Below, one piece after another: positions 1 through 6,904 of a DNA stretch of 7,152 nucleotides. This DNA is from Saprospiraceae bacterium (GTDB lineage Bacteria > Bacteroidota > Bacteroidia > Chitinophagales > Saprospiraceae), in contig JAGQXA010000264.1 in NCBI GenBank assembly GCA_020436865.1, forward strand, positions 1 through 7,152, written 5' to 3'. The position numbers were made by a program, and so were the translations under genes. Numbering within the stretch: the first letter of the stretch is position 1; the number at the start of each line of letters is the position of its first letter. The notes under the pieces are model-generated. The model had not been told where the DNA came from. It made no database searches and was given only the letters and a program-made list of their open reading frames with translations.

Positions 1-34
1 ATCCGATCACTTAATTCGAAAATTCGGGGGACCT

Positions 35-53
35 GCGCAACGACAGTTTGCGC
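35..53. repeat. Short perfect inverted repeat GCGCAA-N7-TTGCGC
   Basis: GCGCAA (35-40) and TTGCGC (48-53) form a perfect 6-bp inverted repeat around CGACAGT. No T-tract follows on either strand, so it does not look like a terminator. It lies in the non-coding left end, where neither strand shows a convincing reading frame. It could be an operator or chance. Confidence 0.3.
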
Positions 54-94
54 GAAAAACAGACAGGCAGATCTGAGTCCTTTTGCCAGCAACC

Positions 95-133
95 AAGAAA
101 TTGTCACTGATAATCAATGAGCTACAATTTTTT
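95..133. repeat. Imperfect AT-rich inverted repeat
   Basis: AAATTGT (98-104) and ACAATTT (124-130) are perfect inverted copies. The pairing extends outward to 95 and 133 with one G-T wobble, giving a 10-bp outer stem. Inside it, CACTGA (105-110) pairs with TCAATG (114-119) with one mismatch around a TAA loop. The 3' arm ends in six T residues (128-133). It could be a weak plus-strand terminator for a gene left of the window, or an operator. The low stem GC content makes a strong terminator unlikely. Confidence 0.4.
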
Positions 134-172
134 CCGCCGGAAGGTCGCAACAGATGGCCGGAAGAAAGCACC

Positions 173-212
173 AAAAAAAAGAGGGCCTGAAAGCGATCAC
201 TTCCAGGCCCTC
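173..212 (-). terminator. Intrinsic terminator of the sigma/anti-sigma operon
   Basis: Read on the minus strand, GAGGGCCTGGAAG (212 to 200) pairs with CTTTCAGGCCCTC (193 to 181). This gives a 13-bp stem with one G-T wobble around a 6-base loop, followed directly by eight T residues (180 to 173). That is the textbook layout of a rho-independent terminator. It starts 25 bases after the stop codon of the anti-sigma-like gene and fits the end of a two-gene transcript. On the plus strand the hairpin is preceded, not followed, by the homopolymer, so it should act on the minus strand only. Confidence 0.9.
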
Positions 213-237
213 TACCGGTTTGGCTATCGTGCCGCTC

Positions 238-1002
238 CTATTTGATCATTTCCAGGATCCGCTTGGCGGCTTGGGTTCGCTGGGGGCCGGTGAGCACGGA
301 GCCGTCGGTCAGCAGCGTAAGCTCCTCTTTGGCCTCCGTCCAGGCTTCCTGCCGGAGGTAGGTCAAGGCCAGGTACCAGATGGCCTGATCGTTGATCTCG
401 AGATTAGACTTCAGGGATTGGAAAATGCGGGCGGCCGGCGTGAAGTCCCCCAATTCCAGGAAACAGATCCCCAGCAAGAGAGAATCGCGGGCCTCTCCGG
501 CGCCGGTTTGCAGATAAGACTCCAATTTTTCACTGGCGCCCCGGAAGTCCTTGGCCTGGTACAGTCGTTTGGCCGCCTCGCGATCGGGAGGGTTCTCCTC
601 TCCGCCGCGCAGCTCCTCGAAGGGGGGCGTCTCGTAGTAACTGGCAAAGATCTGATCGGGGGCCGCGGGTTGCAGCAACCACCAGATGCCGACACTTACC
701 AGGATGAGCAGCGAAGCGGCCAGCGCCAGAGAGCCAAAGCGGGGAAACTTTCGCACTTTGGCGGTTGTGGAAGGTACTGTTTCTTTGCCGCTTTCCTCGG
801 CCATGAGTTGGTCGAGTCGCGCTCGCAACCGGCGGTTGCCGGATTCTTCGATGCCGGACATAATTTTCTTTTCCATAGCAAAGGCTTCGGCGAAGGCTTC
901 ATCGGTGGCGAGCTTCTCTTCAAACGCACGGCGTTCCTCTGCGGAAAGATCGCCCTCGAAGTAGCGTTCGATCAATTTGATTCTTTCGTCTAGCTGGTCC
1001 AT
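238..1002 (-). CDS. Membrane anti-sigma-like protein with periplasmic TPR domain
   Basis: A 254-residue protein, probably the membrane-bound inhibitor of the sigma factor encoded just upstream. Residues 1-70 are helical and charged. The stretch around IERYFEGDLSAEERRAFEEK (11-30) resembles the N-terminus of many anti-sigma factors. The His/Cys zinc motif of ZAS-type anti-sigmas is absent: the only Cys in the protein is residue 180. A basic stretch (82-88) precedes one transmembrane helix (about 90-110), giving a cytoplasmic N-terminus and a periplasmic C-terminus. Residues 141-237 form about three TPR-like helical pairs (AAKRLYQAKDFRGASEKL, LLLGICFLELGDFTPAARIF, IWYLALTYLRQEAWTEAKEE). The start ATG lies 9 bases after the sigma stop, so the two are co-transcribed, and a strong terminator follows the stop. 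The anti-sigma role is inferred from position, topology and N-terminal pattern. A general TPR membrane protein is the alternative. Confidence 0.8.
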   Translation of the reverse strand: MDQLDERIKLIERYFEGDLSAEERRAFEEKLATDEAFAEAFAMEKKIMSGIEESGNRRLRARLDQLMAEESGKETVPSTTAKVRKFPRFGSLALAASLLILVSVGIWWLLQPAAPDQIFASYYETPPFEELRGGEENPPDREAAKRLYQAKDFRGASEKLESYLQTGAGEARDSLLLGICFLELGDFTPAARIFQSLKSNLEINDQAIWYLALTYLRQEAWTEAKEELTLLTDGSVLTGPQRTQAAKRILEMIK

Positions 1003-1011
1003 AAGTGAGGA

Positions 1012-1593
1012 TCATTTTAAAGCTTTGGATAATCCAGGATGCTCGGCAACCATGCTGCGCAACCGTTGGAGGCACTTGTGTTTCTTGTTCTTGGCCACTT
1101 GCTCGCTCGACAGGCTCATGGCCTGCTGGATCTGCACCATGCGCATCCGCTGATAGTAAAACAGCTCCAGAATGCGCTGGCAATCCTCGCCGAGGTTTTG
1201 CAGCAACCGGACGAGCAGGTTCTTTTCTTCGGTCTGAACAAGGGTTTGAAAAATGCTCTCCTCTACCGGGATGAACTCGTGCCGGTCTTCCAGCGTCGTC
1301 GTTCGTTTTCGCTTCCGCAATTCCATCAGCCAAAGGTTGCGGCAGATGGAATACAAGAAGGTCTTGAGCGAGCTGGTCAACCGGAAGTCGGCCGCTTTCG
1401 CTTTGTTGAACAAAACGATGACGGCGTCCTGAAACACGTCCCTTGCTTCGCCCGGGTCGCCGGAATTGTTCCGGACCAGGTTTTCGACCAGACCGAAGTA
1501 CTCGCGATACAAGTGGCGGAACGCTTCGTCCTGGCGCAAGGGGTCGCCCGATCTTAGGTGTTCGAGGATGGTTTGATCCGAACTATCCTTCAT
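1012..1593 (-). CDS. ECF-type sigma-70 family RNA polymerase sigma factor
   Basis: A 193-residue protein with the two-domain layout of extracytoplasmic-function sigma factors, which direct RNA polymerase to a small regulon. Region 2 spans about residues 24-97. It contains EAFRHLYREYF, the conserved acidic motif DVFQDAVIVLF (52-62), and the LKTFLYSICRNLWLMELRKR stretch (76-95) that normally contacts the -10 element. Region 4 spans about 128-182. It opens with LLQNLGEDCQRILELFYYQR (130-149) and has a helix-turn-helix at about 153-176 (VQIQQAMSLSSEQVAKNKKH) that would contact the -35 element. Length is normal for the family. It is the first gene of the minus-strand operon, 9 bases before the anti-sigma-like gene, and is divergent from the protease operon. 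A pairing with that membrane protein is the standard ECF arrangement. The regulon is unknown. Confidence 0.93.
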   Translation of the reverse strand: MKDSSDQTILEHLRSGDPLRQDEAFRHLYREYFGLVENLVRNNSGDPGEARDVFQDAVIVLFNKAKAADFRLTSSLKTFLYSICRNLWLMELRKRKRTTTLEDRHEFIPVEESIFQTLVQTEEKNLLVRLLQNLGEDCQRILELFYYQRMRMVQIQQAMSLSSEQVAKNKKHKCLQRLRSMVAEHPGLSKALK

Positions 1594-1622
1594 GAGTCGT
1601 CACTTTATTGATTGGATGTGAG

Positions 1623-1630
1623 GAAAGGTA
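1623..1630 (-). promoter_or_regulatory. Candidate Bacteroidota -7 element for the sigma operon
   Basis: On the minus strand TACCTTTC lies about 30 bases before the sigma ATG and matches the Bacteroidota TAnnTTTG -7 consensus at all but the last base. No clear TTTG -33 element is seen at the expected distance. This makes it a weak call. It could instead be a site read by an ECF sigma. Confidence 0.3.
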
Positions 1631-1704
1631 ACAACTAATGGCGAATTTTTATAGCCTGGGCCGCCAGAGCCGGCTGGTTCCGACCCGTTTTCAACCCATT
1701 CGGG

Positions 1705-1721
1705 GAAAAATCGTATTTTTC
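1705..1721. promoter_or_regulatory. Hyphenated palindrome in the divergent control region
   Basis: GAAAAAT (1705-1711) and ATTTTTC (1715-1721) are a perfect 7-bp inverted repeat around CGT. The site lies near the middle of the 205-base region between the sigma and protease starts, a good place for a dimeric regulator acting on both operons. Its right half overlaps TATTTTTC (1714-1721), a 7-of-8 match to the TAnnTTTG -7 consensus on the plus strand, which would give a leader of about 70 bases for the protease gene. The function is inferred from symmetry and place only. Confidence 0.4.
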
Positions 1722-1798
1722 GGAAATCCTTTCTGAACCGATTACCAATTCTTGCGCCAGGCAATAAAGCACCGTTGATAACCCTTAACTCAGACGTC

Positions 1799-3943
1799 AT
1801 GCGCCTCCCTTCTCCATTCAACTCCCCTGTGGTCCGTCTATTGTCACTTATCCTCTTTGCCTTTGCGGCCACTAACTTGCAGGCACAGGGATCCATTTTC
1901 ACCGAAGGATTCGATTCGCCGGCCAGCTTCCAGAACTGGCAGGTATCGCCGGTCGGCGAACCGGGCTGGGAATGGCGGGCCGACGGCAAAGCGGATGGCG
2001 GCCCTTACTGGGGAAGCCGGCAACGGATCGCCACCACCGGCGGCGTAGCCCTTTTCAATTCCGACTCCCTGCTCAACGTAAACTTCCCGACGCCCCACCT
2101 CAGCGAATTGATCTCGCCGACGATCGACGCCTCCTTTACCGAAAAGGTCTGGCTGGAATTCAACCAATATTACCGCAATTTCTCCTCGCAGACGACGGTC
2201 AGCGTGTCGAACGACAATGGCATGAGTTGGACCGATTTTCCCATCAACACCGCTGTGGGAAAGAACGTGGAAACCTCCCGCTTCGATCGCGTCAAGCTCG
2301 ATATCAGCAGCGTGGCCGGCTCGCAGTTCGAGGTACGTGTCCGCTTCCGCTTCGAGGGCAACAACTACTTCTGGATCATCGACAACATCAACCTGACCGA
2401 AGAAGAGCCATTCCCCATCACCTTCCCGCCCTACCTCGGCGACTCCTTACAGGCCCTCGGCAAACCCTACGAGATCGACAGCCTCGGCGGCGCCTTCATC
2501 CCGGAACAAATGATCGTGCAGTTCACCCCGGACGCCACCGACCTCGACCGGGCCGGCCTGCGCGATACCTTCGGCGTGATCGCCTACGATACCTGTATGT
2601 GCAAAAAGATCGAACTCTGGACGCTCGGCGGACCGGTCATTACCGATACCACCGGCCTGTCGGCCTTCGGGGGCGGGATCGGCGTGCTGTCGAACGTCGA
2701 ACAGGCCGCCTCCAAATCGAAGGTCGACGACGTCGACCTCAATCACTACAACTTCAACCAGATCCAACTGCCGGGCGACGACCCCTGCGATCCCCTGGCA
2801 AACCTACCGGCCGGCGTGCCGCAAACCCCATCCGACGCCATCGTAGTGGCGGTGCTCGACACGGGCGTCGACTACAACCACGATAGCCTCACCAACTACA
2901 TCTGGCGCAACGACGACCCGGCCGGCAGCGGCGACGACGATGCCAATTGCCTCGACGACGATTTCATCGGTTGGAACTTCGTCTGCGACACCAACAACCC
3001 CAACGACGACCACAGCCACGGCACCCATGTGGCCGGCATCGTCGTGCAAAACCTGCGCAACGCCAATCCGGGCTGCGATTTCCGCATCATGCCCGTCAAG
3101 ACCCACGATTCGCACGGACTGGCCGAACTCTTCGACGTGATCTGCGGTACCTACTACGCCATGCAGGAAGGCGCCGACGTGATCAACGACAGCTGGGGTT
3201 ATTACGGCATCGAATCGCGCCTGCTGAAAAACGCGATCGACTCGGCCCGGATCACCTACAACACCCTCATCGTGGCCGCCGCCGGCAACGATACCCTCAG
3301 CCTCGACGAATACCGCCAGTATCCGGCCGTGCACGAGCTGACGAACATCGTAACTGTCGGCGCCCTGAACGTCAATAACCTGCTGGCGCCCTTCTCCAAC
3401 TTCTCCGATCTCGAGGTCGACATCGCCGCGCCGGGAGAGGACATCCTCAGCACCGTGCCGGGGCCGGATAGCCCGATGGACTTCAAAAGCGGTACCTCGA
3501 TGGCCGCTCCGGCCGTCTCCGCCGCTGCCGCCCTGGCCTATTGCCTCGGCGCCGAAACCCCCGCAGACGCCAAGGATTGGGTGATCAGTTGCGCTTCGCC
3601 ATTTCAACTGATCGATACCCTGGTAGTGGACGGCAATGTCCTCGACCTGGTTTGTCTGGTGCCGACCGACGACCTCCCGGAAAGCAAGCCGGAGACGCCC
3701 TTCGCGCTCTTCCCGAACCCCGTCGAAAACCAGCTTTTCCTCCAGGCCCTGACCGACCTGCCGGAAGAAGCCGACATTTTGTTGACCAACAACCTGGGCC
3801 AAGTAGTTTGGCAATTTCAGTGTGGCGGCTTGCTTCGCTCGGATCAGTTGCTCCTCGATCTGAGCCGCTTCCCGCCGGGTGCGTACATATTGACGGTCTA
3901 CACCCGCGGTAACAAATGGGCCGCCAAGTTGATCAAAGGGTAA
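1799..3943 (+). CDS. Secreted S8 (subtilisin-like) serine protease with T9SS sorting domain
   Basis: A 714-residue exported serine protease. I chose the ATG at 1799 because a signal peptide starts there (R13, hydrophobic 14-25, predicted cut LQA|Q after residue 29). An in-frame TTG at 1775 would only add eight residues. Residues about 32-205 look like a beta-rich jelly-roll or MAM-like adhesion domain (FTEGFDSPASFQNW to FWIIDNINLTEE). Residues about 235-325 resemble an S8 propeptide (MIVQFTPDATDLDRAGL). The catalytic domain has Asp354 in LDTGVDYNHD, His407 in HSHGTHVAGIV, the oxyanion Asn497 in AAAGN, and Ser567 in SGTSMAAPA, so the triad is intact. An Asp-rich loop with Cys384 and Cys396, a possible disulfide, lies between Asp and His. 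Residues 635-714 (FALFPNPVENQ to KLIKG) form a type A T9SS sorting domain, so the protein should reach the cell surface or medium. The TPR-CHAT gene follows after 17 bases. The substrate is unknown. Confidence 0.95.
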   Translation: MRLPSPFNSPVVRLLSLILFAFAATNLQAQGSIFTEGFDSPASFQNWQVSPVGEPGWEWRADGKADGGPYWGSRQRIATTGGVALFNSDSLLNVNFPTPHLSELISPTIDASFTEKVWLEFNQYYRNFSSQTTVSVSNDNGMSWTDFPINTAVGKNVETSRFDRVKLDISSVAGSQFEVRVRFRFEGNNYFWIIDNINLTEEEPFPITFPPYLGDSLQALGKPYEIDSLGGAFIPEQMIVQFTPDATDLDRAGLRDTFGVIAYDTCMCKKIELWTLGGPVITDTTGLSAFGGGIGVLSNVEQAASKSKVDDVDLNHYNFNQIQLPGDDPCDPLANLPAGVPQTPSDAIVVAVLDTGVDYNHDSLTNYIWRNDDPAGSGDDDANCLDDDFIGWNFVCDTNNPNDDHSHGTHVAGIVVQNLRNANPGCDFRIMPVKTHDSHGLAELFDVICGTYYAMQEGADVINDSWGYYGIESRLLKNAIDSARITYNTLIVAAAGNDTLSLDEYRQYPAVHELTNIVTVGALNVNNLLAPFSNFSDLEVDIAAPGEDILSTVPGPDSPMDFKSGTSMAAPAVSAAAALAYCLGAETPADAKDWVISCASPFQLIDTLVVDGNVLDLVCLVPTDDLPESKPETPFALFPNPVENQLFLQALTDLPEEADILLTNNLGQVVWQFQCGGLLRSDQLLLDLSRFPPGAYILTVYTRGNKWAAKLIKG

Positions 3944-3946
3944 AAC

Positions 3947-3961
3947 ATGAACGCCAATTGA
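3947..3961 (+). other. Four-codon mini-ORF overlapping the TPR-CHAT start
   Basis: ATG AAC GCC AAT TGA starts 3 bases after the protease stop, and its TGA shares the A of the ATG at 3961. The overlap is the kind seen where termination and reinitiation are coupled. Such a short frame easily arises by chance, and nothing shows that it is translated. Confidence 0.2.
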
Positions 3962-6816
3962 TGAAATTCCTGCCGTTTACGCGACTATCAAGGGGTTGTC
4001 TGGGCCTGATCCTGCTTTTTGCCGCCCCCCAACTGGATGCACAATGCCCGCCGGAAGTGGCCATCGCGCCGATCCTCGACACCGGCGACACCCGACAGAT
4101 CGCCGCCCTGATCGAACAGATCAAGGACTGCCCCGGCATCGACGATTCGCTCGGACTGGCTTACCATTTGCTCGGCGCCTACTATTTCAATGAAAACCGG
4201 TTCGAAGACTGCATCGCGGCCACGCAAAAAGCCATTGCCATCCGACAACGACAAAGTCCGATCGACACCTTCAACCTCGGGAAATCCAATTTCAATCTCG
4301 GCTATGCCTATATCGAACTCAAACAATATGCCGAGGCCGAGCCCCCTCTGCTGGAATCCGAACGCCTCTACAAACTAGTCGACACCCCCCGCGTCCTTGA
4401 AAGCCGTCGCCAAATGGCCGTGGCCTATCAGCATATGGGCGACTACGAAAAAGCCATGCGATACCTGTCGCTGGCCAGAGCCGACTTCGCGCGGTTCCCA
4501 CAGCAAGAGCTCCACGCTCATTGGTACAATACCATGGGGTTGACCCTCAATTCTATGGGGAGGCACCAGGAGGCCGTCGACTCGCTGCAAAAAGCGGTAC
4601 AATTATACCGGCAGATCGGTGGGTACGACGAAGACATCGCCGCCTGCCAGCTCAACATGGCCTACAGCCACTATGCACTTGGGCAGTTCGAAGAAGCCCT
4701 GCTGTACTTCGAAGAGTCGCTGGACTACACCTTAAAACAAGGAACGGACCAGGAACTGATCTCCAAGAATCTGAACAATATCGGGGAAACACAGCGTCGC
4801 CTCGGCCACCTGGAAGCCGCCCGAAATTCACTGGAAAAGGCCCTGGCGCTGGCGCTGGAAAGCGACGATCTGGTGCGGGCCGGGCGCTGTTACGACAATC
4901 TCGCGGAAGTGTACGTCGACCAGGGAAAACCTGAGGAGGCCCTGCGCTACTTTGATATGGCACTGCGCACCGCTATTCCCGGATTCTCGGAAGATCAGCT
5001 CAGTGAGCACGACTACAGCGAACAGTTACGGGCAGTAGCCGACAAGCGCAATTTGCTCATCTTTCTTTCCGATAAAGCCCGCTACCTCCAGAAGCGCTAC
5101 CGGCAAACCGGTGATAGCAACTATCTGCAACTGTCCCTCGAACACTATCGCCTGGTCGGACGCCTGATCCAATACATGCGGGCAGAATTCACCCGCGATT
5201 CCAAACTCTTCTGGCTAAGTGAAACCTACCCCATCTTCGAGCGCTCGATCGCGGCCGGCTACGAGCTTTTTCAGCTTTCGGGCGCCGACGAATGGATGGA
5301 GGAAGTGTGGTCGAACATGGAACAGAACAAAGCCGTTCTGTTGCTCGAATCCATCCAGGCCGACAAGCGCAACATGTTTGCCGGCATCCCCGACAGTCTG
5401 TTGCTGCAACAATCACAGGCGGTAGAGGCCATCTCCCGCCTGCGCCGCCGCTCGCTCGAGCTCGGACAAGAGGGATCGCCAGACCGGCAGGAAGTCCGGC
5501 AACTACAGTTAGAGATCATTCGCCGGCAGGAAGATCTGGCCGATCTGGAAAGGCAGCTCCGCAAAGACTATCCCGTATATAGTCAGTTCACCCAGGCCCA
5601 AACGGCTTCTCGTGCCGATATTCAACAGGACCTACCCGATGATCAGACTGCCCTGCTCGAGTTCTTTTGGGGCGATTCGAGCCTCTACCTACTGGCCCTC
5701 ACCCGCAACTCGCGGCATCTGCTCCGGCTCGAGATCGGCGATCTGCCACGCCGCATCGAGGAGCTGCAGCGCGGAATTTCCCTGGAGCACCTGAACGAGG
5801 CCGGTTTGGAAAATCACATGCGGCTATTTAACGGGGCTGCCTACGCCGTTTATCAGGCCACCCTTGCGGATATCCTGTCCCGGCTACCGTCGGAGATCTC
5901 CCGGCTTATTATCGTACCCGACGGCCCTTTGTCGAGCGTGCCCTTCAGCCTGCTGCTGCAGGAAGAGAACCCTACGGCCCGCTTCGATCCCGGCCGGCAA
6001 AGGTACCTGCTCCACGACTACGCCATCAGTTACAGCTATTCGGCCAGCCTGCTCGTGGCCCGGCCGGCCCGGCGGCCGGGAAGCTATCAGGGCAATTTCC
6101 TGGGCATTGCGCCCCTCTTCGACGGCCCCGAGGCCATGCAGACGAGAGCCTGCGACCTGGCTGAACTGAGCCGCCTGAGCTCCAACACCGAGGAGGTGAA
6201 CGGCCTGCTAGGGTTGCTCGGTGGCAAGGTCTTCGTCGACCGCGAGGCCTCCCGCGAGGCATTCCTTAACAACGCCCCCTACTACCGCGTTCTGCACTTG
6301 GCCACCCATGCCTGCGCCGACGAAACGGAGTCGGCCCGCAGCCGGATATTCTTCGCCGACGATTATCTGTACGCCCACGAGCTGTATACCCTCGACCTGC
6401 ACGCCGACATGGCCGTACTGAGCGCTTGCGAGACCGGCGTGGGCGAATTTCGCAAGGGCGAAGGGGTGATCAGCCTGGCCCGCGGCTTTGCCTATGCCGG
6501 CATACCGAGCACGGTGATGAGCCTATGGTCGGTCAACGACCGGGCCACCTCCGATCTCATGCAGCTCTTTTACCGGAACCTGAAGGCCGGCATGCCGAAA
6601 GACCGCGCCCTGCAGTCGGCCAAACTGGAATTCTTGTCGACGCGCGAAGACAAGGCCAGCCTGCTGCCCGCCTACTGGGCCGCCTTTGTGCATTTCGGCG
6701 ACGTGGACCCGCTACCGATCGGCGGTTCGCGGATCCCAAACTGGACATGGGCCCTGCTCCTGATCCCAATCCTGGCCGCCGGCTGGTTCTTCCGGCGCCG
6801 GGTATCTCGCGCCTGA
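3961..6816 (+). CDS. Exported, membrane-anchored TPR-CHAT cysteine protease
   Basis: A 951-residue protein. CHAT domains are caspase/separase-like cysteine proteases, here fused to protein-binding TPRs. The ATG at 3961 begins a signal peptide (MKFLPFTRLSRGCLGLILLF, predicted cut LDA|Q after residue 27). The earlier in-frame ATG at 3916 would put 15 polar residues before it and overlap the protease gene. About seven TPR units span residues 62-339, for example YHLLGAYYFNENRFEDCI and YDNLAEVYVDQGKPEEAL. A helical linker follows, with a probable coiled coil at 487-536. The CHAT domain spans about 550-915: VPDGPLSSVPFSLLL (652-666), catalytic His783 in HLATHA, catalytic Cys823 in LSACETGVGE, then EGVISLARGFAYAGIPSTVM. 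A transmembrane helix (928-944) and the basic tail RRRVSRA end the protein. The predicted topology is TPR and CHAT in the periplasm, tail inside. It is co-oriented with the S8 gene and 17 bases downstream, likely one operon. The substrate is unknown. Confidence 0.93.
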   Translation: MKFLPFTRLSRGCLGLILLFAAPQLDAQCPPEVAIAPILDTGDTRQIAALIEQIKDCPGIDDSLGLAYHLLGAYYFNENRFEDCIAATQKAIAIRQRQSPIDTFNLGKSNFNLGYAYIELKQYAEAEPPLLESERLYKLVDTPRVLESRRQMAVAYQHMGDYEKAMRYLSLARADFARFPQQELHAHWYNTMGLTLNSMGRHQEAVDSLQKAVQLYRQIGGYDEDIAACQLNMAYSHYALGQFEEALLYFEESLDYTLKQGTDQELISKNLNNIGETQRRLGHLEAARNSLEKALALALESDDLVRAGRCYDNLAEVYVDQGKPEEALRYFDMALRTAIPGFSEDQLSEHDYSEQLRAVADKRNLLIFLSDKARYLQKRYRQTGDSNYLQLSLEHYRLVGRLIQYMRAEFTRDSKLFWLSETYPIFERSIAAGYELFQLSGADEWMEEVWSNMEQNKAVLLLESIQADKRNMFAGIPDSLLLQQSQAVEAISRLRRRSLELGQEGSPDRQEVRQLQLEIIRRQEDLADLERQLRKDYPVYSQFTQAQTASRADIQQDLPDDQTALLEFFWGDSSLYLLALTRNSRHLLRLEIGDLPRRIEELQRGISLEHLNEAGLENHMRLFNGAAYAVYQATLADILSRLPSEISRLIIVPDGPLSSVPFSLLLQEENPTARFDPGRQRYLLHDYAISYSYSASLLVARPARRPGSYQGNFLGIAPLFDGPEAMQTRACDLAELSRLSSNTEEVNGLLGLLGGKVFVDREASREAFLNNAPYYRVLHLATHACADETESARSRIFFADDYLYAHELYTLDLHADMAVLSACETGVGEFRKGEGVISLARGFAYAGIPSTVMSLWSVNDRATSDLMQLFYRNLKAGMPKDRALQSAKLEFLSTREDKASLLPAYWAAFVHFGDVDPLPIGGSRIPNWTWALLLIPILAAGWFFRRRVSRA

Positions 6817-6839
6817 AGGTATTTTCCGGCTGTTCCGGT

Positions 6840-6847
6840 TACCTTTT
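6840..6847 (+). promoter_or_regulatory. Candidate -7 element before the lipoprotein gene
   Basis: TACCTTTT matches the Bacteroidota TAnnTTTG consensus at seven of eight positions and lies 58 bases before the lipoprotein ATG. The nine bases GTTACCTTT (6838-6846) also occur on the minus strand ahead of the sigma gene (1632 to 1624). No clear -33 element is seen. The lipoprotein may instead be transcribed with the upstream genes, since no terminator is evident in the 88-base gap. Confidence 0.25.
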
Positions 6848-6904
6848 CGGCCGGCAAACAATGAAGAGGTGTTTTTCAATCCTTTCAAGACCAAAACCAC
6901 GACC

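Noticed and set aside
1..120. Possible tail of a plus-strand gene ending at TGA 118-120
   Set aside because: The 39 open codons from the edge lack the GC-rich third positions of the other genes here, and the translation looks random. I treat it as non-coding.
154..993. Plus-strand frame of 279 codons opposite the anti-sigma-like gene
   Set aside because: It crosses the minus-strand terminator and is antisense to a gene with a transmembrane helix, TPR pattern and operon context. No family features are visible in its translation.
1039..1557. Plus-strand frame of 172 codons opposite the sigma gene
   Set aside because: Shadow of the sigma factor, which has clear regions 2 and 4.
1600..1989. Minus-strand frame of 129 codons upstream of the sigma gene
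   Set aside because: It spans the divergent promoter region and the start of the S8 gene, and its product has no recognisable pattern.
2804..3814. Long open frame (336 codons) on the minus strand
   Set aside because: It is antisense to the S8 catalytic domain, whose motifs are unmistakable. The frame is open because of strong codon bias in a GC-rich gene, and the translation has no recognisable domain.
3916..3960. In-frame upstream ATG for the TPR-CHAT protein
   Set aside because: It would add 15 mostly polar and charged residues before a normal signal peptide and overlap the protease gene. The ATG at 3961 is the natural start.
3961..4047. TPR-CHAT protein as a lipoprotein (Cys29 near the cleavage site)
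   Set aside because: The residues before the Cys are L-D-A-Q, and Gln at -1 does not fit a lipobox. Signal peptidase I cleavage before Gln28 fits better.
1012..6816. Type III-E CRISPR (Craspase) locus
   Set aside because: A TPR-CHAT protein near a sigma factor recalls it, but there is no gRAMP/Cas7-11 gene and no repeat array, and this CHAT protein is exported.
6826..6854. CCGGC...GCCGG pairing after the TPR-CHAT gene as a terminator
   Set aside because: Only five base pairs with a 19-base loop and no following T-tract.
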